From positions 62,001-126,000 of the forward strand of contig NC_021505.1 in the NCBI RefSeq assembly GCF_000412675.1: 64,000 nucleotides of DNA, written 5' to 3'. The stretch is from Pseudomonas putida NBRC 14164. Lineage in GTDB: Bacteria; Pseudomonadota; Gammaproteobacteria; Pseudomonadales; Pseudomonadaceae. This document shows, piece by piece, positions 1 to 10,160 of this stretch (positions are counted from its first letter, which is position 1; the number at the start of each line of letters is the position of its first letter). The notes beneath the pieces are model-generated. The model was not told where the DNA came from and ran no database searches. It saw only the letters and a list, made by a program, of their open reading frames with translations. Both the position numbers and the translations under genes were made by a program.

Positions 1-807
1 TTCCTGTGGCACTTCAAGGAAACGCTCCTCGAACGAGCACACCAGCGGCACTGGCCACTCGACCAGGGCAGTCACTTCGTCCAGCAGCGCAGGCGGCACG
101 ATGGCGGTGCCTTCCTGCTGCATGGCCAGCTCGGCAGTACGCTTGCTGATCAGCTCGCGGCGCTCGGCGAAGTCGGCCAGCACGTAGGCTTTGCGCAGGT
201 CTTCGACGTAGTTGGCCGGGGTGGTGATGACGACGTTTTCCGGGTGGTGGAAGCGGTGGCCACGGGATTCACGGCCGGCCTTCTGCGACAGGATGGTGCA
301 GTCGACCACCTGGTCGCCCAGCAGCATCACCAGCCATTGCGTCGGGCGCACGAACTCTTCACGGCTGGCCGCCCAGCGCATGCGCTTGGGAATCGGCAGG
401 TCGTTGAGCGAATCTTCGACGATGGTTGGCAGCAGGCCGACGGTGGACTTGCCCGGGATATGCTGGGAGAAGCGCAGCTTGGCGCCGCTCTGATCGATTT
501 CCGACAGATCTACACCGCATTTCTTGGCAAAGCCAAGAGCAGCCTGGGTCGGCTCGCCGTCTTTGAAAGCAGCCTGCAGGGGCGGGCCGTCGATATTGAT
601 GCTGCGGTCAGGCTGCTGCACGTCCAGCTGGCGGATCAGCACGGCCAGGCGGCGCGGCGCAGCGTACACCTGCTTGCCGGTGTAGTTCAGGCCAGCGGCC
701 TGCAGGCCTTTCTCGATGCCGGCCAGGAAGGCGTCGCCGAGGGTGGCCAGGGCTTTGGGTGGCAGCTCTTCGGTGCCCAGTTCTACCAGGAAATCTTGAG
801 CACTCAT
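1..807 (-). CDS. glyS: Glycyl-tRNA synthetase beta subunit (N-terminal part, cut by window edge)
   Basis: The beta subunit of the alpha2beta2 glycyl-tRNA synthetase supplies tRNA recognition and editing-like domains; with GlyQ it charges tRNA-Gly in the cytoplasm. About 269 N-terminal residues are present, beginning [20 protein letters not shown], a hallmark start of bacterial GlyS; the rest (family length near 680 residues) lies beyond position 1. Its ATG overlaps the glyQ stop in an ATGA, so the two subunits are translationally coupled, as expected for a stoichiometric complex. The reading frame is intact to the edge. Confidence 0.96.
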   Translation of the reverse strand, partial: MSAQDFLVELGTEELPPKALATLGDAFLAGIEKGLQAAGLNYTGKQVYAAPRRLAVLIRQLDVQQPDRSINIDGPPLQAAFKDGEPTQAALGFAKKCGVDLSEIDQSGAKLRFSQHIPGKSTVGLLPTIVEDSLNDLPIPKRMRWAASREEFVRPTQWLVMLLGDQVVDCTILSQKAGRESRGHRFHHPENVVITTPANYVEDLRKAYVLADFAERRELISKRTAELAMQQEGTAIVPPALLDEVTALVEWPVPLVCSFEERFLEVPQE

Positions 808-1751
808 TGTGCAGCCTCCAGCTTAGCCAACACTTCGTCACGCAGTTCAGGGGTGGCCATCGGGAAGCCCAGGCGTGCGCGGGCTTGCAGATAGCTTTGC
901 GCCACGTCCCGGGCCAGGGTACGTACACGCAGGATGTAACGCTGGCGCTCGGTTACCGAGATGGCGCGGCGCGCGTCCAGCAGGTTGAAGGTGTGCGAGG
1001 CCTTCAGGACCATTTCGTAGGTCGGCAACGGCAGATCCAGCTTGATCAGGCGGTTGGCTTCGCTTTCGTAGAAGTCGAACAGTTCGAACAGCTTGTCGAC
1101 GTTGGCGTGTTCGAAGTTGTAGGTCGACTGCTCCACTTCGTTCTGGTGGAACACGTCACCGTAGGTGACCTTGCCGAACGGGCCGTCGGCCCACACCAGG
1201 TCGTACACCGAATCAACGCCCTGGATGTACATGGCCAGGCGCTCCAGGCCGTAGGTGATTTCACCGGTGACCGGGTAGCACTCGATACCGCCTACCTGCT
1301 GGAAGTAGGTGAACTGGGTAACTTCCATGCCGTTCAGCCAGATTTCCCAGCCCAGGCCCCAGGCGCCGAGGGTCGGCGATTCCCAGTTGTCTTCGACGAA
1401 GCGGATGTCGTGCACCAGCGGGTCCAGGCCGATGGCTTTCAGCGAGCCGAGGTACAGCTCCTGGAAGTTGGCCGGGTTGGGCTTGAGCACTACCTGGAAC
1501 TGGTAGTAGTGCTGCAGGCGGTTTGGGTTTTCGCCATACCGCCCGTCGGCAGGGCGACGGCTAGGCTGCACGTAGGCGGCGTTCCAGGTTTCTGGGCCGA
1601 CGGCGCGCAGGAACGTGGCGGTATGGAAAGTGCCGGCGCCTACTTCCATATCGTAGGGCTGAAGCACCACACAACCTTGAGCTGCCCAGTAGTTCTGCAG
1701 GGCGAGGATCAGGTCTTGGAAGGTACGCACGGCTGGCGTAGGCTGGCTCAC
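804..1751 (-). CDS. glyQ: Glycyl-tRNA synthetase alpha subunit
   Basis: Catalytic alpha subunit of the heterotetrameric glycyl-tRNA synthetase, which makes glycyl-adenylate and transfers glycine to tRNA-Gly. The 315-residue product (starting [11 protein letters not shown]) carries the conserved blocks [12 protein letters not shown] and [19 protein letters not shown] chose the GTG at 1749-1751 because AGGTGA lies 5 nt upstream; another GTG at 1758-1760 is itself part of that ribosome-binding site. First gene of the glyQS operon, divergent from tag with an 83-bp shared promoter region. Length and sequence are typical of the Pseudomonas enzyme. Confidence 0.97.
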   Translation of the reverse strand: MSQPTPAVRTFQDLILALQNYWAAQGCVVLQPYDMEVGAGTFHTATFLRAVGPETWNAAYVQPSRRPADGRYGENPNRLQHYYQFQVVLKPNPANFQELYLGSLKAIGLDPLVHDIRFVEDNWESPTLGAWGLGWEIWLNGMEVTQFTYFQQVGGIECYPVTGEITYGLERLAMYIQGVDSVYDLVWADGPFGKVTYGDVFHQNEVEQSTYNFEHANVDKLFELFDFYESEANRLIKLDLPLPTYEMVLKASHTFNLLDARRAISVTERQRYILRVRTLARDVAQSYLQARARLGFPMATPELRDEVLAKLEAAQ

Positions 1752-1834
1752 GAAATTCACCTGTATCTGGGGATGCGGATGTAAAGAGCGGGAGTATAAC
1801 CTGATTCGCCTCGCCCTCTACTCATTGGAGCCTT

Positions 1835-2386
1835 ATGCCACGCTGCTTTTGGTGTACCGACGATCCGTTGTACCAGGCCTACCACGACCAGGAATGGGGA
1901 ACGCCACAGCGTGACCCGGCGTTGCTCTTCGAGATGCTTTTGCTCGAAGGGTTCCAGGCCGGGCTGTCGTGGATAACCGTTTTGCGCAAACGCGAGCGTT
2001 ATCGCCAGGTGATGTACGGCTTCGACCCGGTGAAACTGGCGGCCATGAGCGACGAACGCATCGAAGAACTGATGCAGGATGCCGGCATCATCCGCAACCG
2101 CCTCAAGCTCAAGGCTGCCCGGCGCAATGCCCAGGCGTGGCTGGCTGTGGATAACCCGGCCGAATGGTTGTGGTCGTTCGTCGACGGTGCGCCGAAGGTC
2201 AACCATTTCACAGGCCGCAGCGATGTGCCGGCGGTTACCGATGAAGCCAAGGCCATGAGCAAGGCCCTGCAGAAAGCCGGGTTCACCTTTGTCGGCCCGA
2301 CCATCTGCTACGCCTTCATGCAGGCCACCGGCATGGTCATGGACCACACCACCGATTGCGATCGCTACGCCGCCTTGTTGCGCTGA
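1835..2386 (+). CDS. tag: DNA-3-methyladenine glycosylase I
   Basis: Base-excision repair enzyme that removes 3-methyladenine from alkylated DNA. The 183-residue protein begins MPRCFWCTDDPLYQAYHDQE. Cys4 and His17, together with His171 and Cys175 near the C terminus, match the four-residue zinc snap described for Tag of E. coli. A GGAG sequence precedes the ATG. It reads away from glyQS, and the acyltransferase gene follows after 41 bp on the same strand. It is constitutive-type Tag rather than the inducible AlkA. No irregularities were seen. Confidence 0.95.
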   Translation: MPRCFWCTDDPLYQAYHDQEWGTPQRDPALLFEMLLLEGFQAGLSWITVLRKRERYRQVMYGFDPVKLAAMSDERIEELMQDAGIIRNRLKLKAARRNAQAWLAVDNPAEWLWSFVDGAPKVNHFTGRSDVPAVTDEAKAMSKALQKAGFTFVGPTICYAFMQATGMVMDHTTDCDRYAALLR

Positions 2387-2427
2387 GGGGTTACAATGCG
2401 CGCCTTGCTGAAATAAGGAATTCGCCT

Positions 2428-3315
2428 GTGGAAAAGTTCAAGGGCGCCCTGATGGTCGGGGTGCTGCGCCTGTTTGCCAAGCTGCCCTGGGGCGCTGTGC
2501 AGCGCGTCGGCGCGGGTATTGGCTGGCTGATGTGGAAGGTCCCCAACGGTTCGCGCAATGTGGTGCGAATCAACCTGGCCAAGTGTTTCCCGGAGATGGA
2601 CCCGGTTGCCCGTGAGCAGCTGGTTGGCCAAGCGCTGCGGGATATCGGCAAATCCTTTGTCGAAAGTGCCTGTGCCTGGATCTGGCCGCCGCAGCGTTCG
2701 CTGGAGCTGGTCAAGGAAGTGCACGGCCTGGAAGTGCTGGAGCAGGCCCTGGCCTCGGGCAAGGGCGTGGTGGGTATCACCAGCCACCTGGGTAACTGGG
2801 AAGTGCTGAACCACTTCTACTGCAACCAGTGCAAACCGATCATCTTCTACCGCCCGCCTAAGCTCAAAGCGGTGGATGACCTGTTGCGCGAGCAGCGCGT
2901 GCAGATGGGCAACCGCGTGGCGCCTTCGACCAAGGAAGGCATTCTCAGCGTGATAAAGGAAGTGCGTCGCGGTGGCCAGGTGGGTATTCCAGCCGACCCG
3001 GAGCCGGCCGAATCGGCAGGGGTGTTTGTGCCGTTCCTGGGCACCCAGGCGCTGACCAGCAAGTTCGTGCCGAACATGTTGGCGGGTGGCAAGGCGGTGG
3101 GGGTATTCCTGCATGCGCTGCGGCTGCCGGATGGTTCGGGCTTTCGGGTGATTCTGGAAGCAGCGCCAGAAGCGATGTACAGCACCGATGTGACCGAGTC
3201 GGCGGCGGCGATGAGCAAGGTGGTCGAGCGCTATGTGCGCGAGTACCCGAGCCAGTACATGTGGAGCATGAAGCGCTTCAAGAAGCGCCCGGCTGGCGAG
3301 CCGCGCTGGTACTGA
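2428..3315 (+). CDS. Lipid A biosynthesis lauroyl/myristoyl acyltransferase (LpxL/HtrB family)
   Basis: Inner-membrane-associated acyltransferase that adds a secondary acyl chain to lipid A precursors using acyl-ACP. The 295-residue product (GTG start, MEKFKGALMVG) has a short hydrophobic N-terminal anchor and the LABLAT-family HX4E signature, SHLGNWE, with His120 and Glu125 as the predicted catalytic pair. An in-frame ATG lies further upstream, but the GTG at 2428 fits the family N terminus and follows a purine-rich AAGGAA. Pseudomonads carry several LpxL/HtrB paralogues, so acyl-chain and position specificity cannot be told from sequence. A REP pair follows the stop. Confidence 0.88.
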   Translation: MEKFKGALMVGVLRLFAKLPWGAVQRVGAGIGWLMWKVPNGSRNVVRINLAKCFPEMDPVAREQLVGQALRDIGKSFVESACAWIWPPQRSLELVKEVHGLEVLEQALASGKGVVGITSHLGNWEVLNHFYCNQCKPIIFYRPPKLKAVDDLLREQRVQMGNRVAPSTKEGILSVIKEVRRGGQVGIPADPEPAESAGVFVPFLGTQALTSKFVPNMLAGGKAVGVFLHALRLPDGSGFRVILEAAPEAMYSTDVTESAAAMSKVVERYVREYPSQYMWSMKRFKKRPAGEPRWY

Positions 3316-3323
3316 GATTTCAG

Positions 3324-3488
3324 GGGGGGCGCTTTGCGCCCCTTTCGCCGGCAAGCCAGCTCCCACCTTGACCGTGCCGGCCCGAGCTCATGCTTTCGGC
3401 TTAGACAAGCTCTGGCTTGTACAAGGCCCATGGGCTTGCTCGGCCCCGTGGGAGCTGGCTTGCCGGCGATGGGCTGCAAAGCAGCCCC
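3324..3488. repeat. Convergent REP pair
   Basis: Two REP palindromes in opposite orientation fill the gap between the acyltransferase and TPR genes: one at 3324-3365 containing gccggcaagccagctcccac, and its inverted partner at 3448-3488. Each has a GC-rich hairpin (for example gggcgctttgcgccc) next to the core. The convergent genes on either side could use the folded transcript as a stop or stability signal; that is inference. Confidence 0.85.
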
Positions 3489-3495
3489 GGCAATC

Positions 3496-3804
3496 TCAGG
3501 CCTTGTTGAGTTTCTTCAGGAACACAGTCATCTCTTTCTCGGCCTGTTTGTCCCCATGGGCCTGTGCCGCCACGATCCCGTCTTCCCAGGCCTTGCGCGC
3601 CGCTGCCAGGTCACCCTGCAATTGATGCGCCTTGCCCAGCAGCTTCCACGCCGCGGAATACTTGGGATCCTGCTCCACACACCGTGCCAGGTGCACCGCC
3701 GCTTCAGCGCCGTTGCCTTCATCCAGCCAGGCCTTGCCCAAGCCAAACCTCAGCAGCGGGTTATCCACACCCTTGGCCAGCATCTTCTCCAGCGATTCGC
3801 GCAT
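3496..3804 (-). CDS. Small TPR-repeat protein
   Basis: A 102-residue protein made almost wholly of tetratricopeptide-like helices: the stretch AAVHLARCVEQDPKYSAAWK fits a TPR repeat, followed by another (GDLAAARKAWEDGIVAAQAH). No signal peptide, so probably a cytoplasmic protein-interaction adaptor. Partner and role are unknown. It lies 11 bp downstream of trkA on the same strand and is probably the last cistron of the def-fmt-rsmB-trkA cluster. This is a conserved hypothetical in Pseudomonas as far as I recall. Confidence 0.8.
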   Translation of the reverse strand: MRESLEKMLAKGVDNPLLRFGLGKAWLDEGNGAEAAVHLARCVEQDPKYSAAWKLLGKAHQLQGDLAAARKAWEDGIVAAQAHGDKQAEKEMTVFLKKLNKA

Positions 3805-3815
3805 GCCTTCTTCTC

Positions 3816-5189
3816 CTAGAAGAAACTCAAGCCGACGTGGAACAGCTTCTCCACATCCCGGATTTGTTTTTTATCCACAACGAACAGGATCACATGGTCC
3901 CCCGATTCGATCACGGTGGCGTCGTGGGCGATCATCACCTCTTCGTCGCGGATGATGGCGCCGATGGTGGTACCCGGTGGCAGGGCGATGTCTTCGATGG
4001 CCTTGCCCACAACCTTGCTCGACTTCGAATCCCCGTGCGCCACTGCCTCGATGGCCTCGGCCGCACCACGGCGCAGCGAGTGCACGCTGACAATGTCGCC
4101 CCGGCGCACGTGCGCAAGCAGGGTGCCGATGGTGGCCAGCTGCGGGCTGATGGCGATGTCGATATCACCGCCCTGCACCAGGTCGACATAGGCCGGGTTG
4201 TTGATGATGGTCATTACCTTGCCTGCGCCCAGGCGCTTGGCCAGCAGCGACGACATGATGTTGGCTTCGTCATCGTTGGTCAGGGCCAGGAAGATGTCGG
4301 CGTCGGCGATGTTCTCTTCGAGCATCAGGTCCTTGTCCGAGGCGCTGCCCTGCAGCACCACAGTGCTTTCCAGGGTATCGGAGAGGTGCCGGCAGCGGGC
4401 CGGGTTCATCTCGATGATCTTCACCTGGTAGCGGCTCTCGATGGCTTCGGCCAGGCGCTCGCCGATCTGCCCACCGCCGGCGATGACGATGCGCTTGTTG
4501 GTCTCGTCGATGCGGCGCAGCTCGCCCATCACGGCGCGGATGTCCTTCTTGGCGGCGATGAAGAACACTTCGTCGTCAGCTTCGATCACGGTGTCGCCAC
4601 GCGGGGTGATCGGCCGGTCGCGGCGGAAGATGGCCGCCACGCGGGTGTCGACGTTGGGCATGTGCGCACGGATCTGGCGCAGTTGCTGGCCGACCAGCGG
4701 GCCGCCGTAGTAGGCCTTCACCGCTACCAGCTGGGCCTTGCCTTCGGCGAAGTCGATCACCTGCAGCGAGCCTGGGTGCTCGATCAGGCGCTTGATGTAG
4801 TTGGTCACCACCTGCTCGGGGCTGATCAGTACATCGACCGGGATATGGTCGTTGTCGAACAACTCTTCGCGGGTGAGGTAAGCCGACTCGCGCACCCGGG
4901 CGATTTTGGTCGGGGTGTGGAACAGCGAATAGGCCACCTGGCAGGCGACCATGTTGGTTTCGTCGCTGTTGGTCACTGCCACCAGCATGTCGGCGTCATC
5001 GGCACCGGCCTGACGCAGCACCGTCGGCAGCGAGCCACGGCCCTGCACGGTGCGGATGTCCAGGCGGTCACCGAGGTCGCGCAAGCGCTCGCCATCGGTG
5101 TCGACCACGGTGATGTCGTTCGCTTCGCTGGCCAGATGCTCTGCCAGCGTACCGCCTACCTGGCCTGCGCCGAGGATGATGATCTTCAT
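3816..5189 (-). CDS. trkA: Trk potassium uptake regulatory NAD(H)-binding protein
   Basis: Cytoplasmic RCK-type subunit that binds NAD(H) and gates the TrkH/TrkG potassium channel. The 457-residue protein is an internal duplication: each half has a Rossmann RCK_N domain (GAGQVG at 8-13; GGGQIG at 238-243) followed by an RCK_C ligand domain. This length and double structure are standard for TrkA. It is encoded 23 bp downstream of rsmB; the rsmB-trkA pairing is common in gammaproteobacteria. The membrane partner TrkH is not in this window. Confidence 0.96.
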   Translation of the reverse strand: MKIIILGAGQVGGTLAEHLASEANDITVVDTDGERLRDLGDRLDIRTVQGRGSLPTVLRQAGADDADMLVAVTNSDETNMVACQVAYSLFHTPTKIARVRESAYLTREELFDNDHIPVDVLISPEQVVTNYIKRLIEHPGSLQVIDFAEGKAQLVAVKAYYGGPLVGQQLRQIRAHMPNVDTRVAAIFRRDRPITPRGDTVIEADDEVFFIAAKKDIRAVMGELRRIDETNKRIVIAGGGQIGERLAEAIESRYQVKIIEMNPARCRHLSDTLESTVVLQGSASDKDLMLEENIADADIFLALTNDDEANIMSSLLAKRLGAGKVMTIINNPAYVDLVQGGDIDIAISPQLATIGTLLAHVRRGDIVSVHSLRRGAAEAIEAVAHGDSKSSKVVGKAIEDIALPPGTTIGAIIRDEEVMIAHDATVIESGDHVILFVVDKKQIRDVEKLFHVGLSFF

Positions 5190-5212
5190 CCGCTACTCCC
5201 TACCGTTTGTAT

Positions 5213-6523
5213 TTATCCGCGAGAGGCGGCGATCTTGATCAGCTTGGCATAGTAGAAGCCGTCGTGGCCGCCTTCCTGGGCCAGCAACTGGCGGCCGTGG
5301 GGCTGGCGCAAGCCGGCCTCGGTGGCCAGGTCCAGCTCACGGGCGCCTGGGGTGCGGGCAAGGAAGGCGCCTACCACTTCGGTGTTCTCGGTCGGCAGGC
5401 TGGAGCAGGTGGCGTACAGCAGCATGCCGCCTACTTCCAGGGTCGGCCACAGGGCGTCAAGCAGCTCGCCTTGCAGCGCTGCCAGTGCCGGGATGTCGTC
5501 GGCCTGGCGGGTCAGCTTGATGTCCGGGTGGCGGCGGATCACGCCGGTGGCCGAACACGGCGCGTCGAGCAGGATGCGCTGGAACGGCTTGCCGTCCCAC
5601 CAGCTGGCGGTGTCGCGGGCATCGCAGGCGATCAGCTCGGCGTCCAGTTGCAGGCGGTCGAGGTTCTCGCGCACGCGGGTCAGGCGCTTGGCTTCGAGGT
5701 CGATGGCCACCATCTGCGCCAGGCCGGCTTCGGCCTCCAGCAGGTGGCAGGTTTTGCCACCCGGGGCGCAACAGGCGTCCAGCACGCGCTGGCCAGGGGC
5801 CAGTTCGAGCAGGTCGGCGGACAGCTGCGCGGCTTCGTCCTGCACGCTCACCCAGCCCTCGGCAAAGCCTGGCAGGCCGCGCACGTCGCAGGCCTCGGCC
5901 AGCACGATGCCGTCACGGCTGTACTGGCAGGCGCTGGCGCCAATGCCCGCTTCGGCCAGCAGTGCCAGGTAGGCATCGCGGCTGTGGTGACGGCGGTTGA
6001 CCCGCAGAATCATCGGCGGGTGGGCGTTGTTGGCGGCGCAAATGGCTTCCCACTGCTCCGGCCAGAAGGCTTTCAGCGCCTTCTGCAGCCAGCGCGGGTG
6101 GGCAGTGCGTACCACTGGGTCGCGCTCCATGCCGGCGAGCAGTTCTTCGCCTTCGCGCTGGGCGCGGCGCAGCACGGCATTGAGCAGGCCCTTGGCCCAC
6201 GGCTTTTTCAGCTTGTCGGCACAGCCCACGGTTTCGCCGATGGCGGCGTGGGCCGGAATGCGGGTGTAGAACAACTGGTACAGGCCGACCAGCAGCAGCG
6301 CCTGCACATCGGCGTCGGCCGCCTTGAAAGGCTTTTGCAGCAGTTGCGCGGCCAGCAGGTCGAGGCGCGGCTGCCAGCGTGCGGTGCCGAACGCCAGGTC
6401 CTGGGTCAGGCCACGGTCGCGCTCATCAACCTTGTCCAGTTGTGCCGGCAGCGAGCTGTTCAGCGAGGCCTTGCCACTGAGCACAGCGGCAAGTGCACGG
6501 GCGGCGGCGAGACGTGGGTTCAT
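5213..6523 (-). CDS. rsmB: 16S rRNA (cytosine-967-C5)-methyltransferase
   Basis: SAM-dependent enzyme (also Sun/Fmu) that methylates C967 of 16S rRNA. The 436-residue protein has an N-terminal NusB-like RNA-binding domain (about 1-140) and a C-terminal Rossmann methyltransferase domain. Two cysteine motifs are visible: DAPCSATG (Cys323), used for product release, and YATCSS (Cys373), the predicted nucleophile. The SAM-binding motif [12 protein letters not shown] is intact. Its ATG overlaps the fmt stop in an ATGA, indicating coupled translation. Confidence 0.96.
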   Translation of the reverse strand: MNPRLAAARALAAVLSGKASLNSSLPAQLDKVDERDRGLTQDLAFGTARWQPRLDLLAAQLLQKPFKAADADVQALLLVGLYQLFYTRIPAHAAIGETVGCADKLKKPWAKGLLNAVLRRAQREGEELLAGMERDPVVRTAHPRWLQKALKAFWPEQWEAICAANNAHPPMILRVNRRHHSRDAYLALLAEAGIGASACQYSRDGIVLAEACDVRGLPGFAEGWVSVQDEAAQLSADLLELAPGQRVLDACCAPGGKTCHLLEAEAGLAQMVAIDLEAKRLTRVRENLDRLQLDAELIACDARDTASWWDGKPFQRILLDAPCSATGVIRRHPDIKLTRQADDIPALAALQGELLDALWPTLEVGGMLLYATCSSLPTENTEVVGAFLARTPGARELDLATEAGLRQPHGRQLLAQEGGHDGFYYAKLIKIAASRG

Positions 6524-7452
6524 TGGCCCAGCACCTTGCCGACGGCGAACTTCTCGCGGCGGCTGTTGAACAGGTCGCTGAAGTTAAGCGCCTTGCCGCC
6601 GGGCAATTGCAGGCGGGTCAGGCTCAGCGCCTGATCACCGCAGGCAACGACCAGCCCGTCCTTGCTGGCGGACAGGATTTCGCCCGGGGCGCCCTGGCCT
6701 GTGGACAAGTTGGCGGCCAGCACCTTCACGCTTTCACCATCGAGGGTGCTGTGGCACACCGGCCACGGGTTGAAGGCGCGGATCAGGCGCTCCAGCTCAA
6801 CCGCCGGGCGGCTCCAGTCGATGCGCGCCTCGTCCTTGTTCAGCTTGTGTGCGTAGGTGGCCAGGGCATCGTCCTGCACTTCACCGTGCAGCGACCCGTC
6901 GGCCAGGCCGGCGATGGCCTGTACCACGGCGGGCGGGCCCATTTCGGCCAGGCGGTCGTGCAAGGTGCCGCCGGTGTCATCGGCGTTGATGGGGGTGACT
7001 ACCTTGAGCAGCATCGGGCCGGTATCCAGGCCAGCTTCCATGCGCATCACGGTTACGCCGCTCTCGGCGTCGCCGGCTTCCACGGCGCGCTGGATCGGCG
7101 CCGCACCGCGCCAGCGTGGCAGCAGGGAGGCGTGGCTGTTGATGCAGCCCAGGCGCGGGATATCCAGCACTGCCTGCGGCAGGATCAGGCCGTAGGCGAC
7201 CACCACCATCAGGTCCGGCTTCAGCGCGGCCAGTTCGGCCTGTGCATCGGCGTTGCGCAGGGTCTGCGGCTGGAACACCGGGATGTCGTGGGCGACGGCC
7301 AGTGCCTTGACCGCACTTGGCATCAGCTTCTGGCCACGGCCGGCCGGGCGGTCGGGCTGGGTGTAGACGGCCACGATCTCGTAAGGGCTGTCGAGCAGGG
7401 CCTTGAGGTGTTCGGCGGCAAACTCTGGAGTGCCTGCAAAGACGATGCGCAT
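6520..7452 (-). CDS. fmt: Methionyl-tRNA formyltransferase
   Basis: Transfers a formyl group from 10-formyltetrahydrofolate to Met-tRNAfMet to make the initiator. The 310-residue protein shows the catalytic block [15 protein letters not shown], the AGLDTGPML segment of the formyltransferase domain, and a C-terminal OB-like tRNA-binding domain. It sits between def (upstream) and rsmB (downstream, ATGA overlap), the classic arrangement in which the deformylase and formyltransferase are co-located. A strong intrinsic terminator-like hairpin lies between def and fmt, so fmt may be expressed partly by read-through or from its own promoter. Confidence 0.97.
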   Translation of the reverse strand: MRIVFAGTPEFAAEHLKALLDSPYEIVAVYTQPDRPAGRGQKLMPSAVKALAVAHDIPVFQPQTLRNADAQAELAALKPDLMVVVAYGLILPQAVLDIPRLGCINSHASLLPRWRGAAPIQRAVEAGDAESGVTVMRMEAGLDTGPMLLKVVTPINADDTGGTLHDRLAEMGPPAVVQAIAGLADGSLHGEVQDDALATYAHKLNKDEARIDWSRPAVELERLIRAFNPWPVCHSTLDGESVKVLAANLSTGQGAPGEILSASKDGLVVACGDQALSLTRLQLPGGKALNFSDLFNSRREKFAVGKVLGQ

Positions 7453-7471
7453 GGAGTTCTCGCTTCAAAAT

Positions 7472-7498
7472 AGAAAAAGGCTTGCCGGAGCAAGCCTT
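7472..7498 (-). terminator. Intrinsic terminator or attenuator between def and fmt
   Basis: Read on the minus strand, a perfect 9-bp stem (AAGGCTTGC with GCAAGCCTT, loop of 4) is followed by a run of five T. It lies after the def stop and 20 bp before the fmt start, so it would stop or reduce transcription into fmt, rsmB and trkA. Confidence 0.75.
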
Positions 7499-7512
7499 CT
7501 GGAAGGTAGGGA

Positions 7513-8019
7513 TCAGGCTTGCTGGCGGTGCTGCTTTTCCAGCTTCTTCTTGATCCGGTCGCGCTTGAGCTGCGACAGGTAGTCAACGAACAGCTTGCCG
7601 TTGAGGTGATCGAATTCGTGCTGCACGCACACCGCCAGCAGGCCTTCGCATTCCAGCTCGTAAGGCTTGCCGTCGCGGTCCTGGGCCTTGACCCGCACAC
7701 GCAGCGGGCGGTCTACGTTCTCGTAGAAGCCGGGCACCGACAGGCAGCCTTCCTGGTACTGGCCCATGTCGTGGGTCAGTTCTTCGACCGTGGGGTTGAT
7801 GAAGACGCGCGGCTCGCTGCGGTCTTCGCTGAGGTCCATGACCACGACCTGCAGGTGCACGTTGACCTGGGTGGCGGCCAGGCCGATACCAGGGGCTTCG
7901 TACATGGTTTCAAACATGTCGTCGATCAGCTGACGCAGGGCGTCGTCGAACTCCGTCACCGGTTTGGCGATAGTGCGCAGGCGCGGGTCCGGGAATTCGA
8001 GAATGTTCAAGATGGCCAT
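7513..8019 (-). CDS. def: Peptide deformylase
   Basis: Metallohydrolase that removes the N-formyl group from nascent proteins at the ribosome. All three signature motifs are present in the 168-residue protein: GIGLAATQ (44-51), EGCLS (90-94) and HEFDH (134-138), giving metal ligands Cys92, His134 and His138 and catalytic Glu135. This is a standard type 1 deformylase. It starts the minus-strand def-fmt-rsmB-trkA cluster and is divergent from dprA, with 206 bp between them. Confidence 0.97.
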   Translation of the reverse strand: MAILNILEFPDPRLRTIAKPVTEFDDALRQLIDDMFETMYEAPGIGLAATQVNVHLQVVVMDLSEDRSEPRVFINPTVEELTHDMGQYQEGCLSVPGFYENVDRPLRVRVKAQDRDGKPYELECEGLLAVCVQHEFDHLNGKLFVDYLSQLKRDRIKKKLEKQHRQQA

Positions 8020-8225
8020 AAGGTCAGGCAGTCACTGTGCGTTCGGTTGAAAACTGAGCACACATAATAAAGGGAAACGGGGATTTCGGCACCTGGCAAG
8101 CTCGTCTAGGGTGTCTATGGGCTTGATAGCCCCCAGCCAATGGACAGGTTTTCAAAGTGTTACTCACAGAGTTATCCACAGGTTGTGCCACGTAGATGGC
8201 CCAGTTTCGATCAAGGACGATCCCC

Positions 8226-9323
8226 ATGCCCAGTTACCATTCGTCGCTCTGCCCGCCTGCCGAACTGGAGGCGCGATTACGCCTGCATCGCTTGCCCGAG
8301 ACAGGACTGCGACGTTTTCGCACCTTGCTGGATGCGTTCGGCAGCGCCTCTAGTGCGCTTAGCGCTCCCGGTTCGGCCTGGCGAGCGTTGGGCATCCCCC
8401 AAGCCACCATCGATGCCCGGCGCAGTGCCGAGGTACGCGAGGGCGCGCTCGCCGCAATGGCCTGGTTAGAGCGCCCCGGCCAGCATTTGCTGATGTGGGA
8501 CGGCCCTGGCTACCCAGCGTTGCTGGCAGAAATCGACGATGCCCCGCCGCTGCTTTTCGTTGCCGGCGACCGGGCCTTGCTCGACCGCCCTCAGTTGGCG
8601 ATTGTGGGCAGCAGACGTGCCACACCCCCGGCGCTCGACACCGCCCGGGCATTTTCCCGCTACCTTGCGCAGGCTGGTTTCACCATTACCAGCGGGCTTG
8701 CGGTGGGTGTCGACGGTGCCGCTCATCGGGCCGCGTTGCAGGCCGGTGGGTGCACGATTGCCGTGCTCGGTACGGGGCTGCAAAAACTTTATCCACAGCG
8801 CCATCAAGAGCTTGCGCAGGCGATGATCGACAACGGCAGTGCGCTGGTTTCCGAGTATCCGCTGGACGCCGGGCCACTGCCCGGCAACTTCCCACGGCGC
8901 AACCGCATCATCAGCGGCTTGTCGCTGGGCGTGCTGGTGGTCGAGGCCAGCTTGGCCAGTGGCTCGCTTATCACTGCGCGCCTGGCGGCCGAGCAAGGCC
9001 GCGAGGTGTATGCCATTCCGGGTTCCATTCACCACCCGGGGGCCAAGGGCTGCCACCAGCTGATCCGTGATGGGGCGCTGCTGGTGGAAAGTGTGGAGCA
9101 GATCCTGGAAAGCCTGAAGGGTTGGCAGAACCTGCCGCCTGCAGTTGTGGACAGGTTCGACCATCCCCTGCTTGCCCTGCTGCATGCAGCGCCTCAAACC
9201 AGCGAAAGCCTCGCACACTGCAGCGAGCTGCCGCTGGCCGAAGTGTTGGCGCAGCTGACCGAGCTGGAGCTGGAAGGCCGGGTAAGCAATGAAGCCGGGC
9301 GTTGGTTTGCCCGCGCGGGCTAA
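8226..9323 (+). CDS. dprA: DNA processing protein A (DprA/Smf)
   Basis: Single-stranded-DNA-binding protein that loads RecA onto incoming DNA in natural transformation; also widespread in species not known to be competent. The 365-residue protein has the DprA Rossmann-like core (VGSRRATPPALDTA and ITSGLAVGVDGAAH) and a C-terminal winged-helix-like segment. I chose the ATG at 8226 because AAGGA is 8 nt upstream; an ATG at 8196 would add ten residues without a good site. A perfect DnaA-type 9-mer lies 46 bp before the start. tsaC follows 42 bp downstream. Confidence 0.93.
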   Translation: MPSYHSSLCPPAELEARLRLHRLPETGLRRFRTLLDAFGSASSALSAPGSAWRALGIPQATIDARRSAEVREGALAAMAWLERPGQHLLMWDGPGYPALLAEIDDAPPLLFVAGDRALLDRPQLAIVGSRRATPPALDTARAFSRYLAQAGFTITSGLAVGVDGAAHRAALQAGGCTIAVLGTGLQKLYPQRHQELAQAMIDNGSALVSEYPLDAGPLPGNFPRRNRIISGLSLGVLVVEASLASGSLITARLAAEQGREVYAIPGSIHHPGAKGCHQLIRDGALLVESVEQILESLKGWQNLPPAVVDRFDHPLLALLHAAPQTSESLAHCSELPLAEVLAQLTELELEGRVSNEAGRWFARAG

Positions 9324-9365
9324 GTACACTGCGCACAAGCAAGGTATTCAGGCGGAGAAACAGCA

Positions 9366-9923
9366 ATGGTGAGCAGTTTTCGTGTGCAACAAGCCGCACG
9401 TGAGATCCGGGCGGGCGCAGTAATCGCCTACCCGACGGAAGCGGTCTGGGGCCTGGGCTGCGACCCATGGAACGAGGACGCGGTGTATCGTCTGCTGGCG
9501 CTGAAATCGCGGCCTGTGGATAAAGGGCTGATTCTGATCGCTGACAACATCCGCCAGTTCGACTTCCTGTTCGAGGACTTCCCCGAAGACTGGATCGACC
9601 GCATGGGCAGCACCTGGCCGGGGCCGAATACCTGGCTGGTGCCACACCAGGACCTGCTGCCCGAGTGGGTAACGGGGAAGCATGACACCGTGGCGCTGCG
9701 GGTCAGTGACCACCCGGTGGTGCGTGAACTGTGCGCGCTGGTGGGGCCGCTGATTTCCACCTCGTGCAACCCCGGCGGTCGCCCGGCGGCGAAGACCCGG
9801 TTGCGGGTGGAGCAGTACTTCCACGGCCAGCTGGACCTGGTGCTTGGCGGGGCGCTGGGCGGGCGGAAGAACCCGAGTGTGATTCGCAACCTGGCAACCG
9901 GCGAGGTTGTGCGCCCGGGCTGA
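9366..9923 (+). CDS. tsaC: Threonylcarbamoyl-AMP synthase (YrdC/Sua5 family)
   Basis: Makes threonylcarbamoyl-AMP from threonine, bicarbonate and ATP, the first step of t6A37 modification of ANN-decoding tRNAs. The 185-residue single-domain form (YrdC type, without a Sua5 C-terminal domain) carries [17 protein letters not shown] and [11 protein letters not shown] blocks typical of the family. It is preceded by a GGAG site and directly follows dprA, an arrangement seen widely in gammaproteobacteria. The stop is followed by a REP element. Confidence 0.94.
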   Translation: MVSSFRVQQAAREIRAGAVIAYPTEAVWGLGCDPWNEDAVYRLLALKSRPVDKGLILIADNIRQFDFLFEDFPEDWIDRMGSTWPGPNTWLVPHQDLLPEWVTGKHDTVALRVSDHPVVRELCALVGPLISTSCNPGGRPAAKTRLRVEQYFHGQLDLVLGGALGGRKNPSVIRNLATGEVVRPG

Positions 9924-9925
9924 TA

Positions 9926-10009
9926 CCGCTGGCGAGGGCTTCGCCCTCGATCGCCGGCAAGCCAGCTCCCACAAGTACTGCACATGGCTTGCCGGCGATT
10001 GGGCCGCCA
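9926..10009. repeat. REP element with short inverted partner
   Basis: A full REP (9926-9972) with a gagggcttcgccctc hairpin and the core gccggcaagccagctcccac, followed by a truncated inverted copy (about 9987-10009, ggcttgccggcgattgggc). The remainder of the tsaC to 10329 gap is covered by the structured element at 10161-10277; between 10010 and 10160 nothing else was recognised. Confidence 0.75.
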
Positions 10010-10160
10010 ACCCCTGCAGATTTTTCTGATTTTGTCTCGAATGGTTGTCCGGTTTGAGGATTGGGAAATATCCTACGCCCCGCGTCCCCTGCCATCACCT
10101 GTTCAGTAGGAACCAGTGTCCTTAGGCTCTATCCGTCGCCGAATAACTTGGCGATCGGGT

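Noticed and set aside
3564-5252. 562-codon plus-strand frame across trkA
   Set aside because: Antisense of trkA; composition is a GC-skew artefact.
8024-8227. 67-codon minus-strand frame between def and dprA
   Set aside because: No family match, and it has no ribosome-binding site.
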